From assembly GCA_963930655.1 (NCBI GenBank), contig OZ005602.1, positions 24,503,840 to 24,567,839 on the forward strand: a DNA stretch of 64,000 nucleotides. The letters are read 5' to 3'. Both the position numbers and the translations under genes were made by a program. A model generated the notes under the pieces. That model saw only the letters and a list, made by a program, of their open reading frames with translations, was not told the DNA's origin and searched no databases. Positions 12,769-22,753 of this stretch are shown here, in pieces. The stretch's first letter is position 1. Every line of letters starts with the position of its first letter. Source of the DNA: Myrica gale. Taxonomy: Eukaryota > Streptophyta > Magnoliopsida > Fagales > Myricaceae.

Positions 12769-13087
12769 TGTTGGAGAAAAGAGAAGGAATTCTATTCTAG
12801 AGGGAAGAGTGAAGAGATACTATTTCTGAAATTTTCTTTCACTGTATTGCTTCTCAATGGCTTGCTTTGTGTCAATGCATACATGGGTATTTATAGGCTT
12901 ATGATTACACCTAGCATTAACTCTAAATACATGAACTACCCAAATACATGAATACCCCAAGTACATGAATACCCAAATACATGAATACCCAAATACATGT
13001 ATTACTACTTTCAAGATGAACCTACACTAGTTCATGAATCTCTCAAAAGACACAACACTTCATTGAATTAAAGTTTATTATTCAACA
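12769..13087 (-). repeat. Copia 5' LTR
   Basis: 319 bp, TGTTGGAGAAAAG to TTATTATTCAACA on the plus strand. It differs from the 3' LTR at the eighth base (G versus T) and at ACATGGGTA versus ACATGAGTA. Confidence 0.95.
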
Positions 13088-14696
13088 TTATTGACTAAGA
13101 AATCAAGCCTTGCCCAACTAACAATGCCTCGCAGCGCTATCAGCACTTCCATAATTCCATTCCACCAGTAGCATTGCTTGTCAATGATTTAGGTCATGCT
13201 CATGAGAGTTTCTGCTGTTTTTTGTTCGTCATTTTTTCTTTTCTTGTCTTCCTATTTTCCAATCCTGGTAGCCGGGTAGAAGACTGACGCTTTTGGTGTG
13301 TGCAGTGGAAGCCCTTCGTGAAATAGCTGCTCAACTGGGGAAGAAAGACTGGAATTTCGGCGCAAACCCATGCAATGACTCAAGCTGGATAACAACACGG
13401 ACAGATGCAGGGACGTTGTACAACAATACGGTCAACTGCAATTGCTCCTACCCTGGTGGTGTTTGCCACGTCGTTAATATGTACTCCTCCTTCGCCTGCA
13501 TGACTCGAACTTTTTTCTGATTGAACTTTCTTGTGATGTTTAATGGGTAAAGCATTAAGTTCCTGATGGAGTGTGTGACTTGGCTCTGTAGAGTATAATA
13601 TCACTTTACTTTGTTCTATTTTTCTCTCCTTTCTTTTAAGGTGATTGGACAGCAAAAAACATTCAGAGTCATCCTATGAAATCTAAGACATTGCTTTGAA
13701 CTATTTACCTACGAAATTTTTAGTTTATCATTTTGTTTTTTGGACATGTAGATATCTTAGAGGGCAGGATCTTGGTGGTACGCTTCCGCCAGCGCTGGTG
13801 AAGCTACACTACCTTAAGGAAATGTAAGAAGAGCTTCCCGTTGGTTATTTTTCTTATTATTACCAGAAAATTGTAGTACTGCAAGCTTCGATGCTAACGG
13901 CACACGTTTCTCTTGCTAATAGTGATCTCAATAGGAACTACCTAAGTGGTACAATACCAAGAGAATGGGCTTCTACACAGTTGACATTTCTGTAAATGAC
14001 TAGCTCAACTATCTTGTTCAAGGTTGGCCAAGAAAATCTCGTTACCAAACTAATGGAATGAATCAAGTGCAGGTCCATCAGTGCAAACAATCTATCAGGA
14101 CCTATTGACTACTTGGCAAATATTACTACGCTCAAAGCCCTGTATGCTCTGAATCTCTTTGTTTAGTCCTTACAAACTTTCCATTCGTTTAGCCCTGCTG
14201 TAATCATGAAGTACTCTATTTCAGGACCATAGAGAGCAATCTGTTTTCTGGACCTGTTCCCCCTGAGCTTGGGAACTTGGCTGACTTGGAGATTCTGTCA
14301 GTGTTGCTTTCTTTTTCCAAATAACAATTGTTTAGACATTTTTAAATTCTTAGTAATTTAACAATAGTTTTAGCCCAGACTTAAGTTCTCATCTGGTGGC
14401 TGCAGCATTCTTAATGCGAACAATCTGACGGGAGAGCTGCCTGCCGCTCTCACTAAGCTGACCAAATTAAAACAACTGTAAGTGGTTGTAAAGTTTTACA
14501 ATCTTTTACTAGCACGAACTTTATATTTTTCCTTGAATATTTCTTTTTCAACCAATTTACTTCCATTTGTTTTTTTATGCTGCATATGTTTTAAAAAAAA
14601 TCAATCATTGCCTTCCATTTGATTAAGATTATGTCATTTGGAAAGTGATGTGAATTGATTGAAATATCCCTCCAAGATTTAAAAAAGAAGAAGAAG

Positions 14697-15189
14697 ATAA
14701 AATCATAGTTAGTCCCATAAGTATGAGCAAAAATCAAATTGGTACCTTTAATTATCAATTCGGAAATTTGAGACCCATAAATCTTGAAAATCATCAATTC
14801 TAGCCCCCGTCTAAATTGGGCGTTAAATCCGACGAAAAATGACTAAAATGCCACTCCAAGACTAAATTTTAATAAATAAATAAAAATAATAAAAATTTAA
14901 GAAATAAATTAAAAATAAATATATTATTGAAATAGAATTTCAATAGTTTTATTTAAAAATATTATTTTTTTAAAAAAAATTCATTTTTTTAAAAATTCAT
15001 TTTTTAGTAATTTTATCTTGGAGGGCATTTTGGTCATTTTGCATGATTTTCCGTTGGATTTAACCTCAATTTGACAAGGGGCTAGAATTGATTATTTTCA
15101 AAAGTTATGGATCTTAAATCGCCGAATTTATAATTAAGTGTACCGATTTGATTTTTGCTCATATTTATGATGCTAACTATGATTTTATC
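14697..15189. mobile_element. Fold-back MITE, family A
   Basis: The first and last ~130 bp are inverted repeats: ATAAAATCATAGTTAGTCCC at the left and GCTAACTATGATTTTAT at the right, with matching inner blocks such as GAGCAAAAATCAAATTGGTA and its complement. The centre is AT-rich. Related sequences (TTGGAGGGCATTTTGGTCAT type) occur near 46780-47105 and 55510-55780. Confidence 0.75.
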
Positions 15190-16363
15190 CAAAAAAAATA
15201 GAATTGAAGAAATAAATAAAAAATAATTATATTAATGAAATATAGTTTCATTATTTAAAAAAATTACTTTTTATTTAAATGTAAATTTTTTATTGAATTT
15301 AGTAATATTTTTAATATTTCAGTCATTTTATATATGGTTTAATGGTCAAATTAAAAAGATGGTAAGGATCGATTGTTTTTTAAACATATCATATGGGGCA
15401 GAATAAAATATTTTAAAATTTGAGAAGACTTATTGATTATTTGTCCATAGATATGGAGTGTACTATGATATCCCTCTTATTAAATTGAATAGACAGACAA
15501 AAAAATGAACTATAGCATTTTATCGGCCTGTTTTTAGACTAGAAAGTGATGAAATTAAACTAGTAGACCAGAAAAGAAGCCAAAACCAGAGCAAAATGAC
15601 AAAATTAAAAAATCAGAACAAACAAGAGAAAACTAAGCAATTTCAAAACAAAACAAAAAATGGTAAATCGTCATTTCTAGTCTAAGGAAGGCAGATACAA
15701 CACACATGGTACAATTTATATCCACTTTTTAATTTAATTTTACGAAAATTATCTAGTTAGGGTGCACTGTGACGCTAATAGATAGTTTAAGGGTGAAATG
15801 TCTCACAATTAGTAGTTTATGATGTAAAATATAAATAATTTCATACTTAAGGGCGAAAAGTGTATTTAACCCTTAAGAAAATCTAGATATTGGGATAAGA
15901 AATTAAAAAGGGATAAAAATATTATGAGCCTTCTAACTACGTGAATCTTAATACTTTGCACCTCTAACTATTATTATTTTTTATGTTGTGTGCACCGATT
16001 ATTGATTTCAAATACTTTGTATGTTGTGTTAAAATTTTTCCGTCCATTTTAACTTGAAGCTGATTTTTGCCAGCCCTCTAAAATTACGAATTTACGTCAC
16101 GGGATTAATTAACGTAATTGACGAAGAAACAAATGAAGTTATTCATCATCTGTGGCGTTGTTCCTTGATGCGTATAAAGGGAGGGAGGGTACGGCTAGCT
16201 TAACTTACAGGATAGATATTCAAGTCAAGGTAGTCCACTTTACAAGAAGGCCGTCTTCCACTTTTTCACGTATATCCCAAGTGATGGACATTCAAGTCAA
16301 GGTCATCCATTTTGAAATCTGATATGCGCCAATTTTATAGAAAACTTTCTCATGTGGTGGCGC
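15190..16363. other. AT-rich spacer with MITE debris
   Basis: No gene is visible. A family-B MITE arm lies near 15700-15880 (AAGGGTGAAATGTCTCAC and the antisense of AAAATACACTTTTCGCCC). The rest is low-complexity AT-rich DNA. Confidence 0.5.
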
Positions 16364-17200
16364 TAGCGACGGCTCAAGCCAAATGGGGCCTTAAGGCCCT
16401 TTCATATAAATTTTAATATGAAATATTAAAATTATGTGAAAATTATTAAATTTAATAAAAAATATTCAAAGGTCCGATTAGTTATTTTTTTTTATAAGGC
16501 TCTCATATATATATGACATCAATGCCTCATAACTTGCATAGTTAATAAATTTATAGAGCATTTTTTTTTCTCTTTGAGCGAAGTTTAGAAATTTGAAAAA
16601 TGATTAGGAAACTTAAGAGAAACATATAACTCTACAAGCAAAAAGATACTCTACTCATGATTAAAAAAAAAAAGATTGCACATTGTCATTCTTTTTTTTC
16701 TTAGTTCAGTTGACTTTTTATTTCTTGAATAATTTACAACACAATTTTTTTTTGGCTCTTTATAGGGCCTTGCTTACTTAGATGAGGCCTTAGGCTATGA
16801 CCTAAGTTGCCTTTCCCTTGAGCCGGCCTAGACTACTAGAATAAGGTTTCAATGCAATATCCCAATGGAAGGACATTAAAGTCGAGGACATCCACTACCA
16901 ACACTTTATTTGGGTGGTATGTAAGTTGTACATTCCCGACAGGTCGGACCGTCGGAGGTTCTCGCATTTGGTATGGAAAAGATCAGAGAGAGAGAAAGAG
17001 AGAAAGAGAGAGAAGAAGTCAAGGTCATCCACTTTGCAACCTGATAAGTGCCAATTTGATTAGAAAGCGATGTATGTCTTGTGCGCGGCGTCAGGAAAAG
17101 GAACATTCTCATGAGATGGCCAGGCTAGGCTGCTAGAGTAAGATTTCACAGCATCTCCGAATAGATGGACATTCAATTCAAGCTCATGGCCACTAGCCCA
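16270..17200 (+). repeat. Diverged direct repeats, GGACATTCAAGTCAAGG type
   Basis: Variants of GGACATTCAAGTCAAGGTCA recur near 16287, 16872, 17020 and 17168. Longer blocks match between 16287-16363 plus 16832-16890 and 17020-17180. The array therefore looks like an old local duplication, one copy of which was split by the hAT MITE. A (GA)n run lies near 16983-17015. Confidence 0.55.
16364..16831. mobile_element. Non-autonomous hAT MITE
   Basis: The ends are imperfect inverted repeats: GACGGCTCAAGCC on the left and CTTGAGCCGGCC on the right, close to the CAGGGCCGGCTCAAG ends of plant hAT elements. Just inside are GGGGCCTTAAGGCC and GAGGCCTTAGGC, also typical. It has no coding capacity. The target duplication is not clear, but a related empty site lies near 17112-17140. 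Confidence 0.65.
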
Positions 17201-17719
17201 CTACCATTGAAGTTAATATGTTTCCTTATAAGACATCATTGTGAAAATTCCGTTGCCTTTCAGGATTTCCCATTAAAGAGAATATGATTCGTACTCACAA
17301 CCACCTAAATAAAAACCCTCCCAACACAGAAGTCCGGTCTCAGTGTCTACTTTTGATTCCCAATCAACATCTTAGTCGTAAACAGATTTAGCACTATCTC
17401 TTTTTCAGATAAACAGAATTTACGATTGGGGAAATACCATGTCTATGAACCTAGTAGAGAGCAAATTACAGCATAACAACTAACTTTTCAGCAGAAACAG
17501 GGCACATCCACCAAATGCAAATTGCAAAATATCACATGCCATACCCCCAACACCCTGCGCTACACAGACAATGACGTATCTAAGATATAAAATGAGTGGA
17601 GTCGAATTTCTAAGGGAAAATGACCAAAAAAAAATCCACGTAATGTAAAAAGTGTCTTAAAATTACAATATCGCAAATTAAGAACTAAAAATATTAAAAA
17701 TAATGAAATACACTTACTG

Positions 17720-18384
17720 TACTATTTGTTAATACTGAGAGAGGGTAATTGGATCATACGAAAATTCGACCTTTGAGGCCTCATCATACCCTTGACCTCT
17801 CAATCTGGATATTGATAATCCGTGTCTTGCAAAAAATTTGTCTATAACAGTTTTTAAAGATTGGGAGCATGTGTCAGTAACATGTTTCACACTAAAAAAT
17901 CGTTCAATCACCTGTCCACTTTTGTTCACATATCTCAAAACCACTGTCATTTGCTTCTTCACTGAACTATCTCGAGACTCATCAACAATAAGACAAAAAA
18001 ATACATCCCCAATGTCTTTAATGATAGCAAGTGTGGTCTATGCTGCACAAGCACTCACCACAAACACATCTCTCCTGGATTGTGCTCTTTTAAGTCGCCT
18101 AAATAGATAACACCACAAACAATAAGCTGCATCCTCTGATACACTATTTTCAAATCCTTCTCACATTTCCTCTTGGAAAAAACATAGCCACGAGGTTGAA
18201 AAACACCTTTGATCAAGTATTCCCTACGGACTTAATCCTGAATCCTAGCATCATACGAGTCAATAGATTTACCCAACCTTAGGTCAGAAATAATATCATC
18301 CGAACTCAACAAAGGGCGAGGTCTTTTCGAACTAGAATCCTCATTAACAGTAGTAGCCACATTATGAGTATTAGACGACTCCAT
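17720..18384 (-). pseudogene. hAT transposase N-terminal fragment, inactivated
   Basis: On the minus strand an N-terminal piece starts at 18384 (MESSNTHNV) and continues through DDIISDLRLGKSIDSYDARI, then meets an in-frame stop and frame changes. The last open part (17729-17962) reads VLRYVNKSGQVIERFF and HGLSISRLRGQGYDEAS, the region preceding the catalytic core in TTF-type zinc-finger/DUF4371 hAT transposases. The dimerisation region and catalytic core are absent. It cannot encode an active enzyme. Confidence 0.7.
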
Positions 18385-18804
18385 GCTTCGTGGCTTTTTT
18401 ATAAAAAAACCTATCCATTATCTAAAAAGAACAAAACAAAACAAAATAATTTAAAATGTCGATCAGCATATGAGGAAGACAATTCTTAACACCCATCAAT
18501 AATTATGGAATTTGATGCCTATATGAAGATAAGGAATTTTCTTCTGTCAAAAATTATTGGTGCACTCAGCTATTTCTTATTCAAAAATAACCTCAATAAT
18601 AAATTAGACCAATAAAAAACAGTATTTTTGTGCTTTACTTTCTAATTGGCAAATGATAAATTAGTGAGGACCTACATAATTTATGTATTAGTGCAGTTAA
18701 AGTGATAATGGACCAGTGAGAGGGACTACTGAGGCATGAAGGCTGAGGGAGACACAGAGAGATCGCAGAGTGAGTGAGAGAGGCGTGAGTAATTTCTTTT
18801 TTAA

Positions 18805-18842
18805 AATCAGAGGGTGAAACGACGCCATTTCACCCTCTGATT
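18805..18842. repeat. Perfect hairpin in the hAT relic
   Basis: A 15-bp stem (AATCAGAGGGTGAAA with its complement) encloses the 8-nt loop CGACGCCA. Flanking T- and A-runs extend the pairing. The core AAACGACGCCATTT resembles the hairpin at 20828-20857. Confidence 0.85.
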
Positions 18843-19020
18843 AAAAAAAAAATTAAGCAAGCAGGCCACACGGACTAGGCAAGTGGGTGCACCCCCGCTG
18901 GCCCTAGAAGCAAGCCTGGGCGGCTGGGCCAGTGTGGGCAGGCCAACTTCTTAATAACCAAAAAAAAAAAATTTGCAAAGGATTTTTGGCCCCTCCCCGC
19001 ACCCCCTGGATCCACCCATG

Positions 19021-20570
19021 GACACATATTGCAGCATCCACATATAACGGTCAGTAGTAGTACACACAGTAAACCTCCAGCCAGTCTTTTCTGCTCCATC
19101 TCATTGATGCTCTGCCACCACGTGATGCTGCATGCACCTGACCAATTTTCTCCTTGAACAGGCCTTTTCTGGCAGTCTTTGGAGCCACTACCCCCCTTGA
19201 ATAGATACTCACCCCTGAACGTTTTGATCTGCTTCTATCTTGTCCATTTCCAATCCCGCGTGACACCCACGCGCCGCCTTGCCTGTTGGTCTCTAGTATT
19301 GTTTTTTGGCCTCTCCTAGTTTCTAAGAGCGGTGTTTTCATTTTGTTGTGTAGTTTTGTTTTATTTAGGCTGGTTGGTGGGCTTTGTTTTCTTATTTCCG
19401 TTGTAGCGGCCTAAGGGGCTTCTGTGGTCACTTGTTGGCTTTTTCAGCCACTTGTCGATCTTGTCGACCTCTTTATGGGCTTTGTTGCGTAGTGTCTAAG
19501 CTGCTACCCTTTCCTAGTTCAGTGACTTGCACTCAAATGGTTCCAGTAGCTACTGTCTACCGTATCCTTCCACCCTCTTTCTCTGCTCGGTTTTGAGCAT
19601 TTATGGTTTCTCGATCCATGTGATTCCCATTAATCTTATTTTACAGTTTAGTTTGCTTGGATTTATAGTTTCTGGTTCTTTATCGTAACTTGTTCTATGG
19701 ATTCAAAATGTAATGAAAGTCTATTGGCATTATTGAGAAAAAAAACAAAGAAATATAAAAAGGCTTTCATTTTTTTTCCTCGATAAGTTCACACATAGTC
19801 CCTTGTTTTTTTTTTTAAATATGCAAAATCTGTTTCAGCCAACCCTTTTTAGGCTTGCTTCATGGTAAGAGCTCTATTTTTGTCGTGTTCATTCCTTGAA
19901 AAAATTGTAAAGAAAGAAAATGGAGGCACATTCGAGATTGCTAACAAACTCCATTATTACAACCCAACTCTTTCAGAGACTTCCTCTCCGTTTATTCGTC
20001 GCCCAACCCGCACCACTTACTTCTCTAACTCTTCTATACTATTCTAGCTCGATCCAGTGCTCATTCCAGATCTTAGCCATTACATGCACACTCTCAAAAC
20101 TATTCGAGAAGAAGTACTCTTTGGTGAATGCCGGCATCTTCCTTTCAGCACTTCTCAATCTTATTGTCAAGTGGTACATAGGGGTATCTGTAACAAATGG
20201 GACAAGAATTATAATTGAAGGTGACTCACAGAAGCTATGTAATCAGGTCTGGAACACGGAAACCACCCCAAAATGGTCATTGAAGGGGAGGTTTTGACTT
20301 TCAACACGTTCTTCAAGAGCGCGTGGAGTGGGAGTAATGTTGGATGCCATGGGAGGGAAACCAGATCGCGCCTAACATGGCAAGCTAGTGCGTAAGACAC
20401 TCTTCATTTGGGGAAATCAATTGTAATGATCGATGTGCTACTGTACTTATATGTTAATCAATGAAGCACTTTTTCTATGAAAAAAGAAAAGAAAAAGGAA
20501 GTACTACTGCCTGGAGACACGATAGCACCACTGCAAGCAGGGGCAAAGCAACAGAGTTCAACAATAATCC
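19021..20570 (+). other. LINE-like 3' debris
   Basis: No host gene is visible. 19300-19745 is GT-rich and ends ...AATGAAAGTCTATTGGCATT followed by an A-run, like a plant LINE tail. At 20160-20297 the plus strand reads GTRIIIEGDSQKLCNQVWN, like the RNase H domain attached to plant LINE reverse transcriptases, and a second A-rich tail follows near 20480. These are probably 5'-truncated LINE fragments; classification is tentative. Confidence 0.4.
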
Positions 20571-20827
20571 TGTTAAAAATATTAGAGTCTCACATTGCTA
20601 AAGTAATGTGGGCTATTGAAATCAAATGCCTATAAAAAACCTCAATGTTAAGGGTGATCAATTTATCCGGTTTCCGTCGGAAGTACCAAAATTCCGGTAC
20701 CGGTACCAGTTCCGGCCTATTCCGGAACCGGAACCCATTTTAGGGAATTTCCGGAACTGAAACCGGAAATTCCGGCGGAAACTTGGAATTTTCCGGTTTC
20801 GGAAATTTTTTTTAGAAAAAATATTTT

Positions 20828-20857
20828 CAGGGCTCAAACGACACCGTTTGAGCCCTG
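20828..20857. repeat. Perfect hairpin in the Pack-hAT
   Basis: A 13-bp stem CAGGGCTCAAACG closes on its complement around the loop ACAC. The core AAACGACACCGTTT is close to that of the hairpin at 18805-18842 in an unrelated hAT relic. Confidence 0.9.
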
Positions 20858-21221
20858 GTTAAAAAGAAAAGAAAAGAATACAAAACGTAACTCGCGTGAC
20901 CTAGGCCAAATGAAGTCGAAGACTTTCTCTGCCGAAATTTTTTTTCCGTGACTCACTGATGCTTTTCGAGAAGTTTCTCAAAGACTCAAATCTCCTTCCC
21001 ATCTGGCCAGCTGGAACTTTATCTCTCTGCCGCTAGCAACAACCAACAACCCCCCTCTGAGTTCGGCCTCTGTCCCTCCCGAAATCTCCATCTCTCTCTC
21101 TCTCTCTCTCTCTCAGATCTCTCAGCCCTCTCCCGAAATCTCTCTCTCTCTCTCGCGGGTTGCTGCCATTGTTGGGTTTTGGTGGCCGAATCTCTCACTA
21201 ACTCTCTCTCACCAAGGGTCT

Positions 21222-21601
21222 GATCAAGGAGCTTTTTCCAAGATATGGAAAGGACTTGCAAGGACCATTTCAGAAGACGCTGTTGGGGAATCGGTTTGAG
21301 CTTTGGTTTCAGGGTTGTGGCACTTGATCCTAGTTTCAGAAAATTGTCTACTGATGCCATTGTATCTGCATATTCAAGGTCCAGAAATAGAGCTATACTT
21401 TTGGATTATGATGGCACTGTAATGCCCCAAACTTCCATCAACAAGACCCCAAGTGCAGAGGTTATATCAATCATAAACATGCTTTGTGGTGATGTTAAAA
21501 ATACTGTGTTTGTTGTCAGTGGAAGAGGAAGGGATAGTTTAGGCAAGTGGTTTTCTCCTTGCAAGAAAATTGGAATTTGCCGTTGAGCATGGTTTCTTCA
21601 T
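21222..21601 (+). pseudogene. Captured class II trehalose-6-phosphate synthase fragment
   Basis: About 120 codons match the junction of the synthase and phosphatase-like domains of plant class II TPS proteins: ERTCKDHFRRRCWGIG, GFRVVALDPSFRKLS, the HAD motif LLDYDGTVMP, FVVSGRGRDSL and WFSPCKKIGI. A one-base insertion near 21582 shifts the frame before AVEHGFFIR, and a GT donor-like end follows at about 21602. The upstream ATG at 21245 is internal to the family, so this is a piece rather than a gene. It lies entirely between the hAT ends, so the transposon carried it here from a parental TPS gene elsewhere. Confidence 0.85.
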
Positions 21602-21993
21602 TAGGTGTGCTTTTTCTTCTTTTAATTTCTCCTTTATGTTTGCATTTCTCCAGAAATGGAACCGGAATTTCCGGTTTCTGGTTCCGGAAATTCCGGTTCC
21701 AATTCCGGTTCCGTTTCGGTTAATTCCAGAATGGACGGACTGCAAAATGCAATTCCGGTGGGTACCGGAACCGGAATGGACAATTCTGATTCCGTCCGTT
21801 CCGATGCCCACCCTTACTCAATGTAATTTCATCAAAAATATAAGTGAGAAAATAAATCTGCCCAGTTGGGCCTTCCCATAGTGGATATATGTTTATGGAC
21901 CGAGCCACTTAAATATTTTGTCTCACTTATCTATCATCTCCCTCTCTTAGTATAAATAATTTTTTATCAATTTAATTTTTTTTATTTCTAACA

Positions 21994-22006
21994 TGGTATC
22001 AGAGCC
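21994..22006 (+). other. TRIM primer-binding site
   Basis: TGGTATCAGAGCC lies directly after the CA end of the 5' LTR and is complementary to the 3' end of initiator tRNA-Met. Confidence 0.9.
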
Positions 22007-22136
22007 ATTTCGATCCTTTGGCCCATGCTGGCCAGCACTCTTGTTGGCTTAGCTTGGCCTAGTTTAGGCCAAGTCCAGTTTGGACTGATTTAGTTCTTTT
22101 CTTGGGCCTTTCGGCGACTTTTCGACAACCTTCCGG

Positions 22137-22435
22137 CATCAATCCGACGATTTCTCGACATCAGTCCGGCAACTTCCTGACTTTAATCCGGCGACCTCCC
22201 GACATCAGTTCGACGACCTCCCTACATCAATCCGGCAACCTCTCGGCATTAATCCGACAACTTCCTTGCATCAGTCCGGCGACTTCCTGACATCAGTCAG
22301 GCGGCCTTCTGGCAGCTTCCCAACATCAGTCTTGCGACCTTCTGGCATCACTTCGGCAAACTTCCCGGCTTCAGTCCAGCAACCTCCAGCATCATTTCGG
22401 TGACCTTTCGACACCACTCCGGCGACCTTCCGACG
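22137..22435 (+). repeat. 22-bp tandem repeat inside the TRIM
   Basis: Eight successive 22-bp units of the form CATCAGTCCGGCAACTTCCT are in register from 22137 to about 22312; less regular copies continue to about 22435. There is no spacer diversity as in a CRISPR, and no coding sense is evident. Confidence 0.8.
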
Positions 22436-22507
22436 TTTTTATTTTCCCTTGAATTATTTTTTGTAAGTCCAAACTCAACGTGTGTCCACCTTGATTTTGC
22501 GGGGGAG

Positions 22508-22753
22508 TGTTAAAAATATTAGAGTCTCACATTGCTAAAGCAATGTAGACTATTGAAATCAAAGGCTTATAAAAAGCCTCAATGTAATCTCATCAAAAAT
22601 ATAAGTGAGAAAATAAATCTGCCCATTTGGGCCTTCCCACAGTGGATGTAGGTCTATGGACCGAACCTCTTAAATCTTTTATCTCATTTATCTATCCACT
22701 CCCTCTCTTAGTATAAATAATTTTTTATCAGTTTAAATTTTTTATTTCTAACA
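22508..22753 (+). repeat. TRIM 3' LTR
   Basis: 246 bp matching 20571-20648 joined to 21825-21993. This uninterrupted copy proves where the hAT entered the 5' LTR. Confidence 0.9.

Larger units (their letters stand above)
8346..13087 (-). mobile_element. Complete Ty1/Copia LTR retrotransposon in RLK2 intron 1
   Basis: A 4742-bp element in minus orientation has two 319-bp LTRs (8346-8664 and 12769-13087) that begin TG and end CA, flanked by perfect 5-bp target duplications TTATT (8341-8345 and 13088-13092). It has a PBS, a polypurine tract, and one long gag-pol frame with the Copia order protease-integrase-RT-RNase H. The LTRs differ at only two positions that I can see, so the insertion is recent. 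It lies wholly in an intron, antisense to RLK2. Confidence 0.97.
7548..14477 (+). pseudogene. LRR receptor-like kinase, VIII-2 type, 5' part only (RLK2)
   Basis: This is the N-terminal half of a malectin/LRR receptor kinase. Exon 1 (7548-7665) encodes a signal peptide (MATQLYISKTSFAFTVFVVL, cleaved near VKAQA) and LPDDE. Exon 2 (13306-13480) encodes the cysteine-bearing cap (DWNF, then NCNC and CHVVN). Exons 3-7 (13752-13823, 13923-13991, 14073-14141, 14225-14296, 14406-14477) are each 69-72 nt and encode one LRR (for example YLRGQDLGGTLPPALVKL). All exons keep the frame. After exon 7 a GTAAGT donor remains, but no later LRR, malectin, transmembrane or kinase exon follows, so the gene is cut off. 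A Copia element sits in intron 1. The intact signal peptide and LRRs suggest recent loss; a secreted LRR fragment is a formal possibility. Confidence 0.8.
17579..19020 (-). mobile_element. Decayed hAT transposon (DUF4371/TTF-zinc-finger type)
   Basis: The left end CAATGACGTATCTAAGA and the complement of the right end, CATGGGTGGATCCAGGG, both resemble the CAGTGGCGGATCCAGG ends of this hAT group. Flanking 8-mers TACACAGA and GACACATA agree at six positions, as an aged target duplication would. It holds a transposase relic on the minus strand and a strong hairpin at 18805-18842. Confidence 0.65.
20649..21816. mobile_element. Gene-carrying non-autonomous hAT (Pack-hAT-like)
   Basis: 1168 bp flanked by perfect 8-bp duplications CTCAATGT (20641-20648 and 21817-21824). 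Ends are TAAGGGTG, inverted. The first and last ~150 bp are rich in CCGGAACCGGAA-like motifs on both strands. The uninterrupted 3' LTR of the host TRIM serves as the empty site. No transposase is encoded; the interior holds a fragment of a trehalose-6-phosphate synthase gene and UTR-like CT-rich sequence (21080-21160). Confidence 0.9.
20571..22753 (+). mobile_element. TRIM-type LTR element, split by a hAT
   Basis: Short LTRs of ~246 bp begin TGTTAAAAATATTAGAGTCT and end TTTCTAACA. The 5' LTR (20571-21993) is interrupted by a hAT at 20649-21816; the 3' LTR is 22508-22753. A Met-tRNA PBS follows the 5' LTR and GCGGGGGAG precedes the 3' LTR. The internal region is about 500 bp and non-coding, which defines a terminal-repeat retrotransposon in miniature. 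Flanking 5-mers (AATCC and CCAAC) do not match, so the target duplication is lost. Confidence 0.85.

Noticed and set aside
10285..12951. Many plus-strand and alternate-frame open stretches over the Copia element
   Set aside because: Shadows of the minus-strand gag-pol frame.
19051..19596. Short open frames on both strands near 19.0-19.6 kb
   Set aside because: No domain; the region looks like transposon end and LINE tail sequence.
21994..22006. TGGTATCAGAGCC considered as part of a tRNA gene
   Set aside because: There is no cloverleaf around it; position after an LTR shows it is a primer-binding site. The same holds for 12754-12765 and about 38480.
22137..22435. Regular ~22-bp repeats, considered as a CRISPR-like array
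   Set aside because: Units are contiguous with no unique spacers, and the context is a plant TRIM element.
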